This document shows, piece after piece, positions 1-8,078 of a stretch of 64,000 nt of DNA. Origin of the DNA: Microbacterium wangchenii (GTDB lineage Bacteria; Actinomycetota; Actinomycetes; Actinomycetales; Microbacteriaceae); contig NZ_CP038266.1 in NCBI RefSeq assembly GCF_004564355.1, positions 2,666,001 through 2,730,000 on the forward strand. The letters run 5' to 3'. Positions within the stretch are counted from its first letter, which is position 1; every line of letters starts with the position of its first letter. A model generated the notes under the pieces. The model searched no databases. It was not told the DNA's origin and saw nothing but the letters and a program-made list of their open reading frames with translations. Both the position numbers and the translations under genes were made by a program.

Positions 1-438
1 CTCAATCTCCACGGCGAGGCCCGCGCGGCCCTGGAGTTCTACCAGTCCGTCTTCGGCGGTCACCTCACGATCGCCACCTACCGCGACGTCGGTATGCCCG
101 CCGATGCGCCCGGCGCCGAGAACGTCGTGTTCGGCAGCCTGCAGAGCGAAGACGGCTTCCGGATCATGGCGTATGACATCCCGGGGCCTGCCACGCGAGC
201 CACCGGGGGCGCCACCCGCCGGGAGAACGGCGTCACCGTCACCGACCAGCCGTTTTTCGTCTCCGTGCGCGGCGACACCCTGGACGAGGTGAAGGGCTAC
301 TGGGACGCGCTGTCCGCCGGCGCCTCGATCGTCGAACCGCTCGCGGCCTCGGCGTGGAGCCCCGGCTTCGGCATGCTCACCGACACCTTCGGCGTGACGT
401 GGATCCTCGACGTCGCTGCGGCGGACCGCGCGGAGTAG
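1..438 (+). CDS. VOC family protein (PhnB/glyoxalase-like), 5' end missing
   Basis: The frame is open from base 1, so the N-terminus lies outside the window and 145 residues are visible. The opening residues (LNLHGEARAALEFYQSVFGG) match the first beta-alpha unit of PhnB-type VOC proteins, and the C-terminal WSPGFGMLTDTFGVTWILD matches their closing strand. These small dimeric proteins are often annotated as PhnB or 3-demethylubiquinone methyltransferase-like, but their substrates are generally unknown. The gene converges on the metallo-hydrolase gene that ends 18 bp further on. Family assignment is firm; function is not. Confidence 0.85.
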   Translation, partial: LNLHGEARAALEFYQSVFGGHLTIATYRDVGMPADAPGAENVVFGSLQSEDGFRIMAYDIPGPATRATGGATRRENGVTVTDQPFFVSVRGDTLDEVKGYWDALSAGASIVEPLAASAWSPGFGMLTDTFGVTWILDVAAADRAE

Positions 439-456
439 GCGTCCCTCCGGCCGCCG

Positions 457-1290
457 TCAGGATCCGGCGTGATCCTGCGGCGGCCGATCGGCGCGCTCGG
501 CGAGGCGCTGCAGTTGCCAGCGAGGCATGTCCGCGAGCCAGGGAACTGGCGCCGCCTCTCCCACCCGCGCATCGACCGGGAGATCGCCGGCGCGCAGCGC
601 CTCCACATAGGCACGATCCTGTGCGATCCGGCCGCGCAGCCGGTCCCCGGAGGCCACCGATCCGTGGCCGGGAACGACGGCTCCCACCTTTTCGGCCACC
701 TCCTCGAACAGCCCGAGCGCCGCGAGGTAGTCCTCCAGCGGCTGATCGGCATCCACGTCGACGAACGGCATCAGGATGTCGGAGAGCATGTCGCCCGCGA
801 TCAGAACGCCGCCCTCCTCCACCAGCAGCGCCGCGTGACCTCTGGCGTGCGCCCGGTGCTCGATGATCCGGATCGCGGGGCCCTCCCACGGAATGCGTTC
901 GGCACCCCGGGGCAGCGCGGTGATCGCTCCGAACAGCTCGAGCGGGATCTGATCCGCGTACTCCGGCGGCAGGCCGGCAGCCACCTGCGCCGGCCAGTCC
1001 GGCTGTGCGAGCAGCTCCGCCATCGTGGCGGCACACAGCGCCGTGCCGTATCGCGGTGCGTCGCCCAGCGCGGGGTGCCACAGCACGTGATCCCAGTCGG
1101 GGTGCGTGGCGAACCCGGCGACGATCCGCTGTCCCATCCCGCGGATGTCGTCGGCGAGCTGCGTCATCTCGTCGTCCGTGAGCCCCGGATCGACCACGAG
1201 CACACCGTCCCGGCCCTCAACGACCACGGAGTTGCTCTGGAGGAACCCGCTCTCGGAGACGAAGACGCCGTCGGCGATCTGCGTCAGCAT
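457..1290 (-). CDS. MBL-fold metallo-hydrolase
   Basis: 277 residues. The metallo-beta-lactamase fold is shown by the metal motif THPDWDH (HxxxDH type) near residue 62, a later RGHAALL histidine, the AGDML aspartate, and PGHGS near residue 215. This is the ligand set for a dinuclear zinc or iron site that hydrolyses or oxidises small substrates. The ATG at 1290 is preceded by GGAGGG at good spacing. It lies 81 bp downstream of the DMT transporter on the same strand and is probably co-transcribed with it. The physiological substrate cannot be read from the sequence. Confidence 0.85.
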   Translation of the reverse strand: MLTQIADGVFVSESGFLQSNSVVVEGRDGVLVVDPGLTDDEMTQLADDIRGMGQRIVAGFATHPDWDHVLWHPALGDAPRYGTALCAATMAELLAQPDWPAQVAAGLPPEYADQIPLELFGAITALPRGAERIPWEGPAIRIIEHRAHARGHAALLVEEGGVLIAGDMLSDILMPFVDVDADQPLEDYLAALGLFEEVAEKVGAVVPGHGSVASGDRLRGRIAQDRAYVEALRAGDLPVDARVGEAAPVPWLADMPRWQLQRLAERADRPPQDHAGS

Positions 1291-1371
1291 GAGCGGCCCT
1301 CCGTGTGCGACCGTGCCGGCCGGGGTTCGGGGTGTGTCATCTTCGTCTCCTGTTCGAGGGCGGACGGGGAG

Positions 1372-2208
1372 TCAGCCGAACGCCATGGCGGCGACGGCGA
1401 GGATGCAGACGACGATGCCGACTCGCTGACTGGGCGCGACCCGTTCCCTCAGGAATCCGGCGGCCAGCAGGACGGTGACGGCGGGGTACAGGGAAGCGAG
1501 CACTCCCGCGATGCCCAGTCCGGTCGTGCCGCTGGCGATGAAGAAGGCGAGGGTGCCGGAGGCGCCGAGCACACCGGCAGCGCTCCCCCACCCCAGCACT
1601 CCGACCGCAGGGCGCCACACCTGTCTCAGGGTGGCCGCCGTCACGACGGTGAGGACCGCGCCGGTCAGCTGATTGAGGGCGAGGGGCGCCAGGCCGGCGT
1701 CATCGGAGATCTGCGCCAGCGCGACGAAGAGGACTCCGAAGCCGACGCCCGCCAGCGTGCCGTCGACCAGGGCACCCCGCATCGCCGAGGGCTGCGCGGA
1801 GGCATCGCGGGCGACCAGCCAGATTCCCGGCAACGCCACGATCATCCCCGCCCAGGCCAGCCATCCCGGCCGCTCCCCGAGGATGGCGCCGGCCAGCACG
1901 GGAAGGATCGCCGCGCCCAGCGCCGAGATGGGAGCCACCAGCCCCATCCGGCCGCGTGCGAGGCCGCGGTACAGGAAGATGCTGCCCGCCGCCGACCCCA
2001 CCCCGGCCACGACCGCCCACGCGAAGTCCGCCGGCACCGGGCTGCCCGGCAGCAGCGCCCCGGCCGCGGCCATCACCACCGCGCCGGCGCTCTGCCCCAC
2101 CAGGACGACCTGCCACGTGGTGTACCGGCGTGAGCCGAGCCCGCCGACGAAATCCGAGGCGCAGTACGCCACGGCGGAGGCGAGGCCGAGGAGGATGCCG
2201 AGGCTCAT
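1372..2208 (-). CDS. EamA/DMT-superfamily transporter
   Basis: 278 residues with about ten hydrophobic helices arranged as two EamA repeats, the standard architecture of drug/metabolite exporters. The start is taken as the ATG at 2208 because MSLGILLGLASAVAYCASDF is the natural first helix; a longer upstream frame is non-membrane and overlaps the divergent gene. The MocR-type regulator starts 83 bp away on the other strand. MocR regulators often control a divergent exporter, so this gene is the likely target. The exported compound is unknown, perhaps an amine or amino acid. Confidence 0.87.
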   Translation of the reverse strand: MSLGILLGLASAVAYCASDFVGGLGSRRYTTWQVVLVGQSAGAVVMAAAGALLPGSPVPADFAWAVVAGVGSAAGSIFLYRGLARGRMGLVAPISALGAAILPVLAGAILGERPGWLAWAGMIVALPGIWLVARDASAQPSAMRGALVDGTLAGVGFGVLFVALAQISDDAGLAPLALNQLTGAVLTVVTAATLRQVWRPAVGVLGWGSAAGVLGASGTLAFFIASGTTGLGIAGVLASLYPAVTVLLAAGFLRERVAPSQRVGIVVCILAVAAMAFG

Positions 2209-2279
2209 GCATCGACTCTGCCGTCCGGGCGGTCCGGGGTGAAGGTCCGCTTCTCTGTCCGTCGACTGGACCATTCGGC

Positions 2280-2291
2280 TGTAATGGGCCG
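2280..2291 (+). promoter_or_regulatory. Likely -10 element of a leaderless promoter for the MocR gene
   Basis: TGTAAT at 2280-2285 is followed by only six bases before the ATG at 2292, and no ribosome binding site fits between. This places transcription start at or next to the A of the ATG, implying a leaderless mRNA. Confidence 0.5.
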
Positions 2292-3719
2292 ATGACAGTG
2301 GAGTGGGCGCGCGGCGGTCCGGATCTTCTGGTGCTCCTCGACCGCGACGCGGGCGGCCTCGGCAGCCAGATCCAGGATCACCTTCGGGCCGCCATCCGTG
2401 AGCGGCGACTCGTTTCCGGCGAACGACTGCCCTCGACTCGGCGCCTGGCAGCCCTGCTCGGAGTCGCCCGCGGCACCGTCGTCGAGGCGTACGAGCAGCT
2501 CCTCGCCGAGGGCTACGTCCTCTCGACGGTCGGTTCCGGCACCCGGGTGGCGGCGATACCGCCGTCGGAAGAGGTGAGCGGGCACGCTCCCGAACCGGTG
2601 TCGGCCGTGTCACCTCGACCGATCGACTTCGAGTACGGCATCCCCGACCTGCGCACAGTGCCCCTGTCGGATTGGAGCTGGGCTGTGTCGAAGGCGACCC
2701 AGACGCTCCCGACGGCTGCGCTCGGCGACGACGACCCGGCCGGATGGCGACACCTCCGCGACGTCGTCTCCGCCTACCATCGCCGCGTCCGAGCCGGAAG
2801 CGCCACCACCGACGACACCGTCATCGTCGCGGGCTTCCGGCAGGGCTTGACGTTCGCGCTCGCGACGCTGGCCCGGCGTGGCATCCACCGGATCGCGCTG
2901 GAGGATCCGGGGCCGCGCGACCACGACGTCATCGCACAGCGGGCGGGTCTGGAGGCGGTGCCGGTTCCCGTCGACGCGGAGGGGCTGGATGTGGGCCGCC
3001 TGCGCGACAGCGGCGCACGCGCCGTGCTGCTGACGCCGGCACACCAATGCCCGACCGGCGTCGCCCTCGGGCCGTCGCGACGGCGCGACCTCATGGCGTG
3101 GGCGGAAGAGGTCGACGGGGTGATCCTGGAGGACGATTACGACGCGGAGTTCCGATACGACCGGCAACCCGTCGGGTCGTTGCAGGGACTGAACCCTCGC
3201 CGGGTCATCGCGTTCGGCTCGGTCAGCAAGACCCTCGCGCCGGCGCTCCGACTGGGATGGGTGCTCGCGCCGCCGCAGTGGCGCGACGGGATCATCGAGG
3301 AGAAGCAACTCACCAGTCGCGGAGCCCCGAGCCTGGACCAGGAAGCGCTCGCGCTCCTGATGGAGACGGGACGGTTCGATCGCCATCTGCGGCGCGCACG
3401 GGAGGTGTATCGGGCCCGCCGCGACGTCTTGGCCGCGGAAGTGGATCGCGCCTTCGAGCCGGGCCGGCTCACCGGACTGGCCGCCGGATGCCACGCCGTC
3501 CTGCAGCTTCCCGCCGGGGCGGACGAGCGGGCCGTGTCCGCGACCGCCGCAACTCTGGGCGTTGTGGTCAACACGCTCGGCCGATACCGGTTCTCGGCAG
3601 AGGGTCGACCGGCGGAGCCCCTCGCGCCGGCACTCGTGATCGGCTTCGGCAACGTCGACGAAGCCCGCATCCGCGACGGTGTCCGCATCCTCGCCGCCGC
3701 CGCAGGCGTGCAGCCCTGA
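2292..3719 (+). CDS. MocR/PdxR-type GntR regulator with aminotransferase domain
   Basis: 475 residues. An N-terminal GntR winged helix (about residues 15-80, with SGERLPSTRRLAALLGVARGTV) is joined by a linker to a fold-type I aminotransferase-like domain from about residue 110. The PLP lysine is in FGSVSKTLAPALR, and the DDYDAEFRYDR stretch is characteristic of MocR proteins. Such proteins use PLP or a PLP-amino acid adduct as a ligand rather than for catalysis. The divergent DMT transporter is the probable regulated gene. ATG 2292 is chosen because it begins just before the GntR domain and has a -10 box six bases upstream. Confidence 0.9.
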   Translation: MTVEWARGGPDLLVLLDRDAGGLGSQIQDHLRAAIRERRLVSGERLPSTRRLAALLGVARGTVVEAYEQLLAEGYVLSTVGSGTRVAAIPPSEEVSGHAPEPVSAVSPRPIDFEYGIPDLRTVPLSDWSWAVSKATQTLPTAALGDDDPAGWRHLRDVVSAYHRRVRAGSATTDDTVIVAGFRQGLTFALATLARRGIHRIALEDPGPRDHDVIAQRAGLEAVPVPVDAEGLDVGRLRDSGARAVLLTPAHQCPTGVALGPSRRRDLMAWAEEVDGVILEDDYDAEFRYDRQPVGSLQGLNPRRVIAFGSVSKTLAPALRLGWVLAPPQWRDGIIEEKQLTSRGAPSLDQEALALLMETGRFDRHLRRAREVYRARRDVLAAEVDRAFEPGRLTGLAAGCHAVLQLPAGADERAVSATAATLGVVVNTLGRYRFSAEGRPAEPLAPALVIGFGNVDEARIRDGVRILAAAAGVQP

Positions 3720-3770
3720 CCGGAACGCAACCCCCTCCAGCGTCCGCGGCGCCGCCGGTCAGGATGGGCC

Positions 3771-4687
3771 ATGCGCACTTCCCGCGTCCACGCTTTCCGT
3801 CACGCCGGCCTGATCTTCGACGTATCCGACACCGGGCCCATCGACGGACCGGTGATCGTTCTGCTGCACGGATTCCCGGGATCCCGTCGTACGTGGGACG
3901 CCGTCGCACCGCTGCTGGAGGCCGGCGGCGCCCGGGTGATCGCGTTCGATCAGCGCGGCTACTCCCCCCGCGCGCGACCGTACCGCCGACGCGACTACCG
4001 CGCCGCCGACGTCACCGGCGACGTGCTCGCCCTGCTCGACGCGCTCGGGAGCCACCGCGTGCACGTCGTCGGTCATGACTGGGGCGGATTCGTCGCGTGG
4101 CGGCTGGCGACCCCGCTCCGCAGCGACTGAACGGCATCACCGTGCTCTCCACGCCGCATCCGAGCGCGATGCTGCGTTCGCTGCTCTCCTCGACGCAGGG
4201 CCTGCGGTCGCTCTACATCGCCTTCTTCCAGCTGCCGTGGCTGCCCGAGGCCGTGCTGCGGCCCCGCCTCGCGCGCCTGCTGCAGTCGTCGGGGCTTCCG
4301 GCCCCCATCGCCCAGGAGTATCAGCGCTTTCTGTCGCAACCGAAAGCCCTCCGCGCGGCCCTGCACTGGTATCGCGGCATGTCGCTGCCCGACCGGCGCC
4401 GGCCGCGCCGGGGCAGCTCGCGTGTGCACGTGCCGACCACGTACGTGTGGGGCAACGGCGACCAGGCGCTCGGGCGACGCGCCGCCGAGCTCACACGGCA
4501 CTGGGTGCACGCGCCGTACCGCTTCGTCGAGGTGGACGAGGGGCACTGGCTTCCCGAGCTCGCCGCGGAGAGGGTGTCGCAGGAGATCCGCGCCACCCTT
4601 CCCGCGACACCGCACTACGCCGCGTCGACCGAACCGGGCGAGTCGACGAGGCCGTCGACGTCGTCCGGCTCCGGTTCGGACAGGTAG
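3771..4687 (+). pseudogene. Alpha/beta hydrolase (epoxide hydrolase-like), frameshifted
   Basis: Two overlapping frames together give one alpha/beta hydrolase of about 300 residues. Frame one (3771-4130) carries the oxyanion-hole HGFPGS motif, DQRGYS, and the nucleophile elbow VGHDWGGFVAW, so the nucleophile is aspartate. It then runs into a stop. The rest of the fold, from RLNGITVLSTPHP through the cap to the catalytic histidine in EGHWLPE, continues in another frame up to 4687. The break lies between about 4105 and 4125 and equals a loss of one base (or gain of two). It may be a real null mutation or a sequencing error. The last 73 bp overlap the convergent monooxygenase gene. Confidence 0.8.
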
Positions 4688-6012
4688 CGCTCGAGGCTGT
4701 CGTCCAGTTCGGCCAGCCACGGGGTGTGGTGCACAGCGGCCATCGTTCCCGTCATCACGGACGGATAGACGGCATCGCGGTACCCGAGGATGTTCACCTG
4801 CTTGTCGTGCTTCCAGGCCAGGAAGATCCGCACGACCTCGTCGAGGTCGAACATCGGATAGTCGGTCAGTTCGATCAGGTCGCGGATGTAGTCGGCCTGG
4901 AACCTGATCTCGTCGGCCGGTCCGTTGAGTTCGCTGAACCGCCGGCGCCACGCATCCATGTCCTGCCAACGCGCCTGCGGGCCGGGGAGCTCGAAATCAC
5001 CCAGGATGACGTCGCGGACGAACCACGCCTGCGCGTCGAACATGTTGAAGGTGAACCACTGGTCCTGCGCGCCCAGGTAGAACAGCCGGTCGTTGGCCTC
5101 GGAGACCACGCCGCGGTACAGGCCGTCGGGGTAGAGGCAGTTGGGCGAATCCAGCGCGAGGTCCGAGGGCAGGAACGGGTAGTGGTGCAGATAACCGGTG
5201 CACAGCACGACGGCGTCGAACTCGCCGCTGGTCCCGTCGCTGAAGTGCACGGTGGATCCTTCGAAGCGCTCGACGAGCGGCACCTCCCGCATGCCCTTGG
5301 GCCAGTCGAATCCCATCGGCTGGGTGCGGTAGCTGAAGGTGACCGAGCGCGCGCCCATCTTGTACGCCTGCACGCCGATGTCTTCGGCGGAGTAGCTCGC
5401 GCCGATCAGCAGGACATCCTTGTCGGCGAGGGCCTCCGCCCCGCGGAAGTCGTGCGCGTGGCGGAGGCTCCCGGGGAAGGTCTCGATGCCGGCGAACTCG
5501 GGCACGTTCGGGTAGCTGAAGTGTCCGCTGCCGACCACGACGTAGTCGAACTCGCTGGTCTCGGTCCGATTGGCGGCCATGTCGTGGACCGTCACGCTGA
5601 AGGTGTTCGTGTCCTCGTTGTACTGGACCCAGCGCACGACGGTGTTGAAGCGCACGTACTGCTTGACGTCACTCTTCTCGACGCGGCCGTTGATGTAATC
5701 CCACAGCACGGCGCGCGGTGGGTACGACGAGATCGGACGCCCGAAGTGCTCGTCGAAGGTGTACTCGGCGAACTCCAGCGCCTCCTTCGGCCCGTTGGAC
5801 CACAGGTTGCGGTACATGCTCGAGTGCACCGGCTCACCGTGCGCATCCATGCCGGTGCGCCACGTGAAGTTCCACTGCCCGCCCCAATCGGCTTGCTTCT
5901 CGAAGCACACGATCTCGGGCATCTCCCGGCCGGTGTGTCGAGCGGACTCGAAAGCCCGAAGCTGTGCCATTCCGCTGGGTCCGGCTCCGATGATTGCGAC
6001 GCGAGAAGTCAA
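4615..6012 (-). CDS. tmm: Flavin-containing monooxygenase, trimethylamine monooxygenase (Tmm)-like
   Basis: 465 residues. The FAD motif GAGPSG sits at residues 9-14, the NADPH motif GASYSA near residue 200, the FMO signature FPGSLRHAHDF fits FxGxxxHxxxF, and LCTGY fits the C-terminal signature. Many segments closely resemble bacterial Tmm, which oxidises trimethylamine to its N-oxide: CFEKQADWGGQWNFTWRTG, SNGPKEALEF, QDQWFTFNMFDAQAW, GTMAAVHHTPW. TTG at 6012 is chosen because AGGAACGG precedes it and the FAD motif follows directly; no ATG lies close by. No trimethylamine transporter or TMAO demethylase is visible nearby. Substrate is inferred from similarity only. Confidence 0.8.
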   Translation of the reverse strand: MTSRVAIIGAGPSGMAQLRAFESARHTGREMPEIVCFEKQADWGGQWNFTWRTGMDAHGEPVHSSMYRNLWSNGPKEALEFAEYTFDEHFGRPISSYPPRAVLWDYINGRVEKSDVKQYVRFNTVVRWVQYNEDTNTFSVTVHDMAANRTETSEFDYVVVGSGHFSYPNVPEFAGIETFPGSLRHAHDFRGAEALADKDVLLIGASYSAEDIGVQAYKMGARSVTFSYRTQPMGFDWPKGMREVPLVERFEGSTVHFSDGTSGEFDAVVLCTGYLHHYPFLPSDLALDSPNCLYPDGLYRGVVSEANDRLFYLGAQDQWFTFNMFDAQAWFVRDVILGDFELPGPQARWQDMDAWRRRFSELNGPADEIRFQADYIRDLIELTDYPMFDLDEVVRIFLAWKHDKQVNILGYRDAVYPSVMTGTMAAVHHTPWLAELDDSLERYLSEPEPDDVDGLVDSPGSVDAA

Positions 6013-6159
6013 ACCGTTCCTATCCTGGCCGGGGCCATTGAGCGACGACGGCGGCAGGATCCGCGGCGGATGCCGCAGGGCGCACCGACGTGGTGGGCAA
6101 TCCGTTCCGCGCACCATCGGCGGGTCGGCGATGGGACTCTTGCGGAATCGATCACTGCA

Positions 6160-6191
6160 TGGTAAAAGCAGCGACTTTCACGATTTTACCA
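6160..6191. promoter_or_regulatory. Inverted repeat TGGTAAAA-N16-TTTTACCA
   Basis: Perfect 8-bp arms lie in the short AT-rich gap between the divergent Tmm-like and dioxygenase genes. Such a site fits a dimeric regulator acting on either or both promoters. The MarR protein encoded at 7131 is one candidate. Confidence 0.5.
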
Positions 6192-6226
6192 GGTCGCCTC
6201 TCGTGCGCCCGCGGGCGGTCGGAATA

Positions 6227-6240
6227 GTTGAGCGTTCAAC
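6227..6240. promoter_or_regulatory. Inverted repeat GTTGA-N4-TCAAC, probable MarR operator
   Basis: A 14-bp palindrome with 5-bp arms ends 15 bp before the dioxygenase ATG, and a third half-site GTTGA follows at 6244-6248, overlapping the ribosome binding site. TTGA-N-TCAA sites are common for MarR-family repressors. A protein bound here would block expression of the downstream dioxygenase-marR pair. Confidence 0.55.
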
Positions 6241-6255
6241 TCAGTTGAGGATGCC

Positions 6256-7134
6256 ATGAGCACCAGCACACCCCTCGCCGCCGATACGGCGATGGGGGCG
6301 GTCACCCTGAACGTGGCGGACCTCGACGCGATGACGTCGTACTACCGGGACGGCGTCGGGCTGGCGGTGATGGAGCAGACGGGACCGCGTGTCACCCTCG
6401 GGCGCTCGGGACGGCCGGTCGTCGTGCTCGTGCACACCCCCGAACTGCGGCACGCGGGGCCGCGCGAGGCCGGCCTGTTCCACACGGCGATCGTCTTCGA
6501 CACCGAGGCGGCGCTGGCCGCCGCGGTCTACTCCGTCGCCCGGCTGCGCCCGGCTTCCTTCACCGGGTCCAGCGACCACCTGGTCAGCAAGGCCTTCTAC
6601 TTCGACGACCCCGAGGGCAACGGCGTCGAGCTGTACTGGGACCGCGACCGCACGACGTGGAGCTGGATCCACGGCCAGGTCGAGATGTCCACGCTGTTCC
6701 TGGATCCGAACGCCTATCTGCGGGAGCACCTGGACGAGCGCGGACTCGCCGGGGAGGCGGTCGGAGACGCCCGCGTCGGGCACATCCATCTGTCGGTCGG
6801 CGACGTCGCGACGGCGCGCGACTTCTACGCGACCACCCTCGGGTTCGACGTCACGCTCGCGCTGGGCGACCAGGCCGTGTTCGTCAGCGCCGGTGGATAC
6901 CACCATCACATGGCGATGAACGTGTGGAACAGCCGCGGCGCGGGTCGCCGGCAGCGCACCCTGGGGCTCGGCCGCGTGGACCTCGAACTGCCGACCTCCG
7001 ATGACGCCGGCGCGCTGGCCGAACGGCTCCGGCACTACCGGGTCCCCGTGCGCGACGACGGCGGGAGCGTGCACTTCGAGGACCCCTGGGCCAACGACGT
7101 CAGCCTCACCGTGGCCCCCTCGGCCACCTCGTGA
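6256..7134 (+). CDS. VOC dioxygenase, CatE (catechol 2,3-dioxygenase)-like
   Basis: 292 residues with two VOC domains: about residues 10-130 (VTLNVADLDAMTSYYRDGVGL through GASDHLVS-like and DPEGNGVELYWDR) and about 170-290 (GHIHLSVGDVATARDFYATTLGF through DPWANDV). This is the layout of CatE-type extradiol dioxygenases. Likely metal ligands are the histidines in GHIHLSV and YHHHMAMN plus a C-terminal acidic residue. The start at 6256 has GTTGAGG upstream at correct spacing. Its stop overlaps the start of the MarR gene (GTGA), so the two are translationally coupled and probably form a self-regulated aromatic- or quinone-response unit. The true substrate is unknown. Confidence 0.85.
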   Translation: MSTSTPLAADTAMGAVTLNVADLDAMTSYYRDGVGLAVMEQTGPRVTLGRSGRPVVVLVHTPELRHAGPREAGLFHTAIVFDTEAALAAAVYSVARLRPASFTGSSDHLVSKAFYFDDPEGNGVELYWDRDRTTWSWIHGQVEMSTLFLDPNAYLREHLDERGLAGEAVGDARVGHIHLSVGDVATARDFYATTLGFDVTLALGDQAVFVSAGGYHHHMAMNVWNSRGAGRRQRTLGLGRVDLELPTSDDAGALAERLRHYRVPVRDDGGSVHFEDPWANDVSLTVAPSATS

Positions 7135-7589
7135 CCGGCGCCTCCGAGGCATGGCGCGACCTCATGCTCGCGACGCACCTCCTCGACACCGCACTCGAAC
7201 GGCAGGCCCAGCGCGACGGCGGCATCTCGCACGGTCACTTCAAGATGCTCGTCCTCCTGAGCGCCGCGCACGATCAGACGCTCGGCCTGAAGAGCCTCGC
7301 GGAGTCGCTCCGCTTCTCCCCCAGCCGTATCAGCCATGCGATCACCGCGCTCGAGGGTCAGGGGCTCGTCGCGCGCCGCCCCGTCACGGGCGGGCGGCGC
7401 GCCTTCGAGGCGACCCTGACGCGGAAGGGACGGCTGCTCGTGGGCACCGTCCTGCGCGGGCAGCGGCGGGAGATCCGCGACCCCCTCCTGGACGGCCTGG
7501 GCGGTGAGGGCACAGCGGCCCTCGGCGACCTCAGCGCCCGCATCATCGCCCTGCTCGACCGCGAGAATCCGGACGTGGCCGACCGCTGA
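7131..7589 (+). CDS. MarR-family transcriptional regulator
   Basis: 152 residues starting at a GTG that overlaps the previous stop. The winged helix spans about residues 35-110, with LKSLAESLRFSPSRISHAITALEGQGLVARR as the recognition region (recognition helix around SPSRISHAITAL) and a basic wing (VTGGRRAFEATLT). MarR proteins typically repress their own operon and a neighbouring enzyme gene and are released by phenolic or oxidised ligands. The palindrome just before the dioxygenase start is the likely operator, and the other AT-rich repeat may extend control to the Tmm-like gene. Confidence 0.88.
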   Translation: MTGASEAWRDLMLATHLLDTALERQAQRDGGISHGHFKMLVLLSAAHDQTLGLKSLAESLRFSPSRISHAITALEGQGLVARRPVTGGRRAFEATLTRKGRLLVGTVLRGQRREIRDPLLDGLGGEGTAALGDLSARIIALLDRENPDVADR

Positions 7590-7596
7590 CGGCGCG

Positions 7597-7989
7597 CTAC
7601 GCGGCGAGCTGGGCGAGGATCTCGGCCCTCACATCCGATCCGGACGCCTCGGCGATGCGCCCATCCGCCACGCGATAGATGACGAACTCCGCCACGTTGA
7701 CGTGCCGGCGCGTGGGGGCCACCCCGCGGAAGACGCCGAGATGCGTGCCACTCCCCCGCAGGTGAACGGCCAGTCGATCGTCCTCGACCAGGAGCTGGAT
7801 GCGCCGCCACCGCCAGTCCGGAAACGCATGGAAGAGGTCGACCATCTCCTCCACCCACGCATCCGCTCCGCCGGGGAGGTGCGCGCGACGGACAGCGGGC
7901 TGCACGAACGAGCGGATCGCCTCCAGGTCGTGCCGGTTGGCGGCGTCGAGGTAGTCGGCGTACCACTCCCGCATCTGCCACGACTCCAC
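7597..7989 (-). CDS. SnoaL-like / NTF2-fold ester cyclase family protein
   Basis: 130 residues of the cone-shaped NTF2-like fold: the N-terminal helix WYADYLDAANRHDLEAIRSFV, the central FPDWRWRRIQLLVEDDRLAVHLRGSGTH strands, and RHVNVAEFVIYRVADGRIAEASG at the end are characteristic of SnoaL-like proteins. These may be cyclases, isomerases or ligand-binding proteins. The gene converges on the MarR gene with only a few bases between them. There is no neighbour that suggests a polyketide pathway, so no reaction is assigned. Confidence 0.78.
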   Translation of the reverse strand: MESWQMREWYADYLDAANRHDLEAIRSFVQPAVRRAHLPGGADAWVEEMVDLFHAFPDWRWRRIQLLVEDDRLAVHLRGSGTHLGVFRGVAPTRRHVNVAEFVIYRVADGRIAEASGSDVRAEILAQLAA

Positions 7990-8049
7990 CCCTCATTATC
8001 GGCACGGGCCAGGCCGGCCCGGCTTGCAAGGCGAACCGTCACGCATTGA

Positions 8050-8072
8050 ATGTCATCTATGCGTGACATACT
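8050..8072 (+). promoter_or_regulatory. Palindrome ATGTCA-N8-TGACAT overlapping the -10 of the LysE gene
   Basis: Perfect 6-bp arms at 8050-8055 and 8064-8069 overlap a -10 box CATACT (8067-8072). The ATG at 8079 follows after six bases, so the mRNA is probably leaderless. A protein bound to the palindrome would cover the promoter directly. Confidence 0.6.
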
Positions 8073-8078
8073 GACGCC

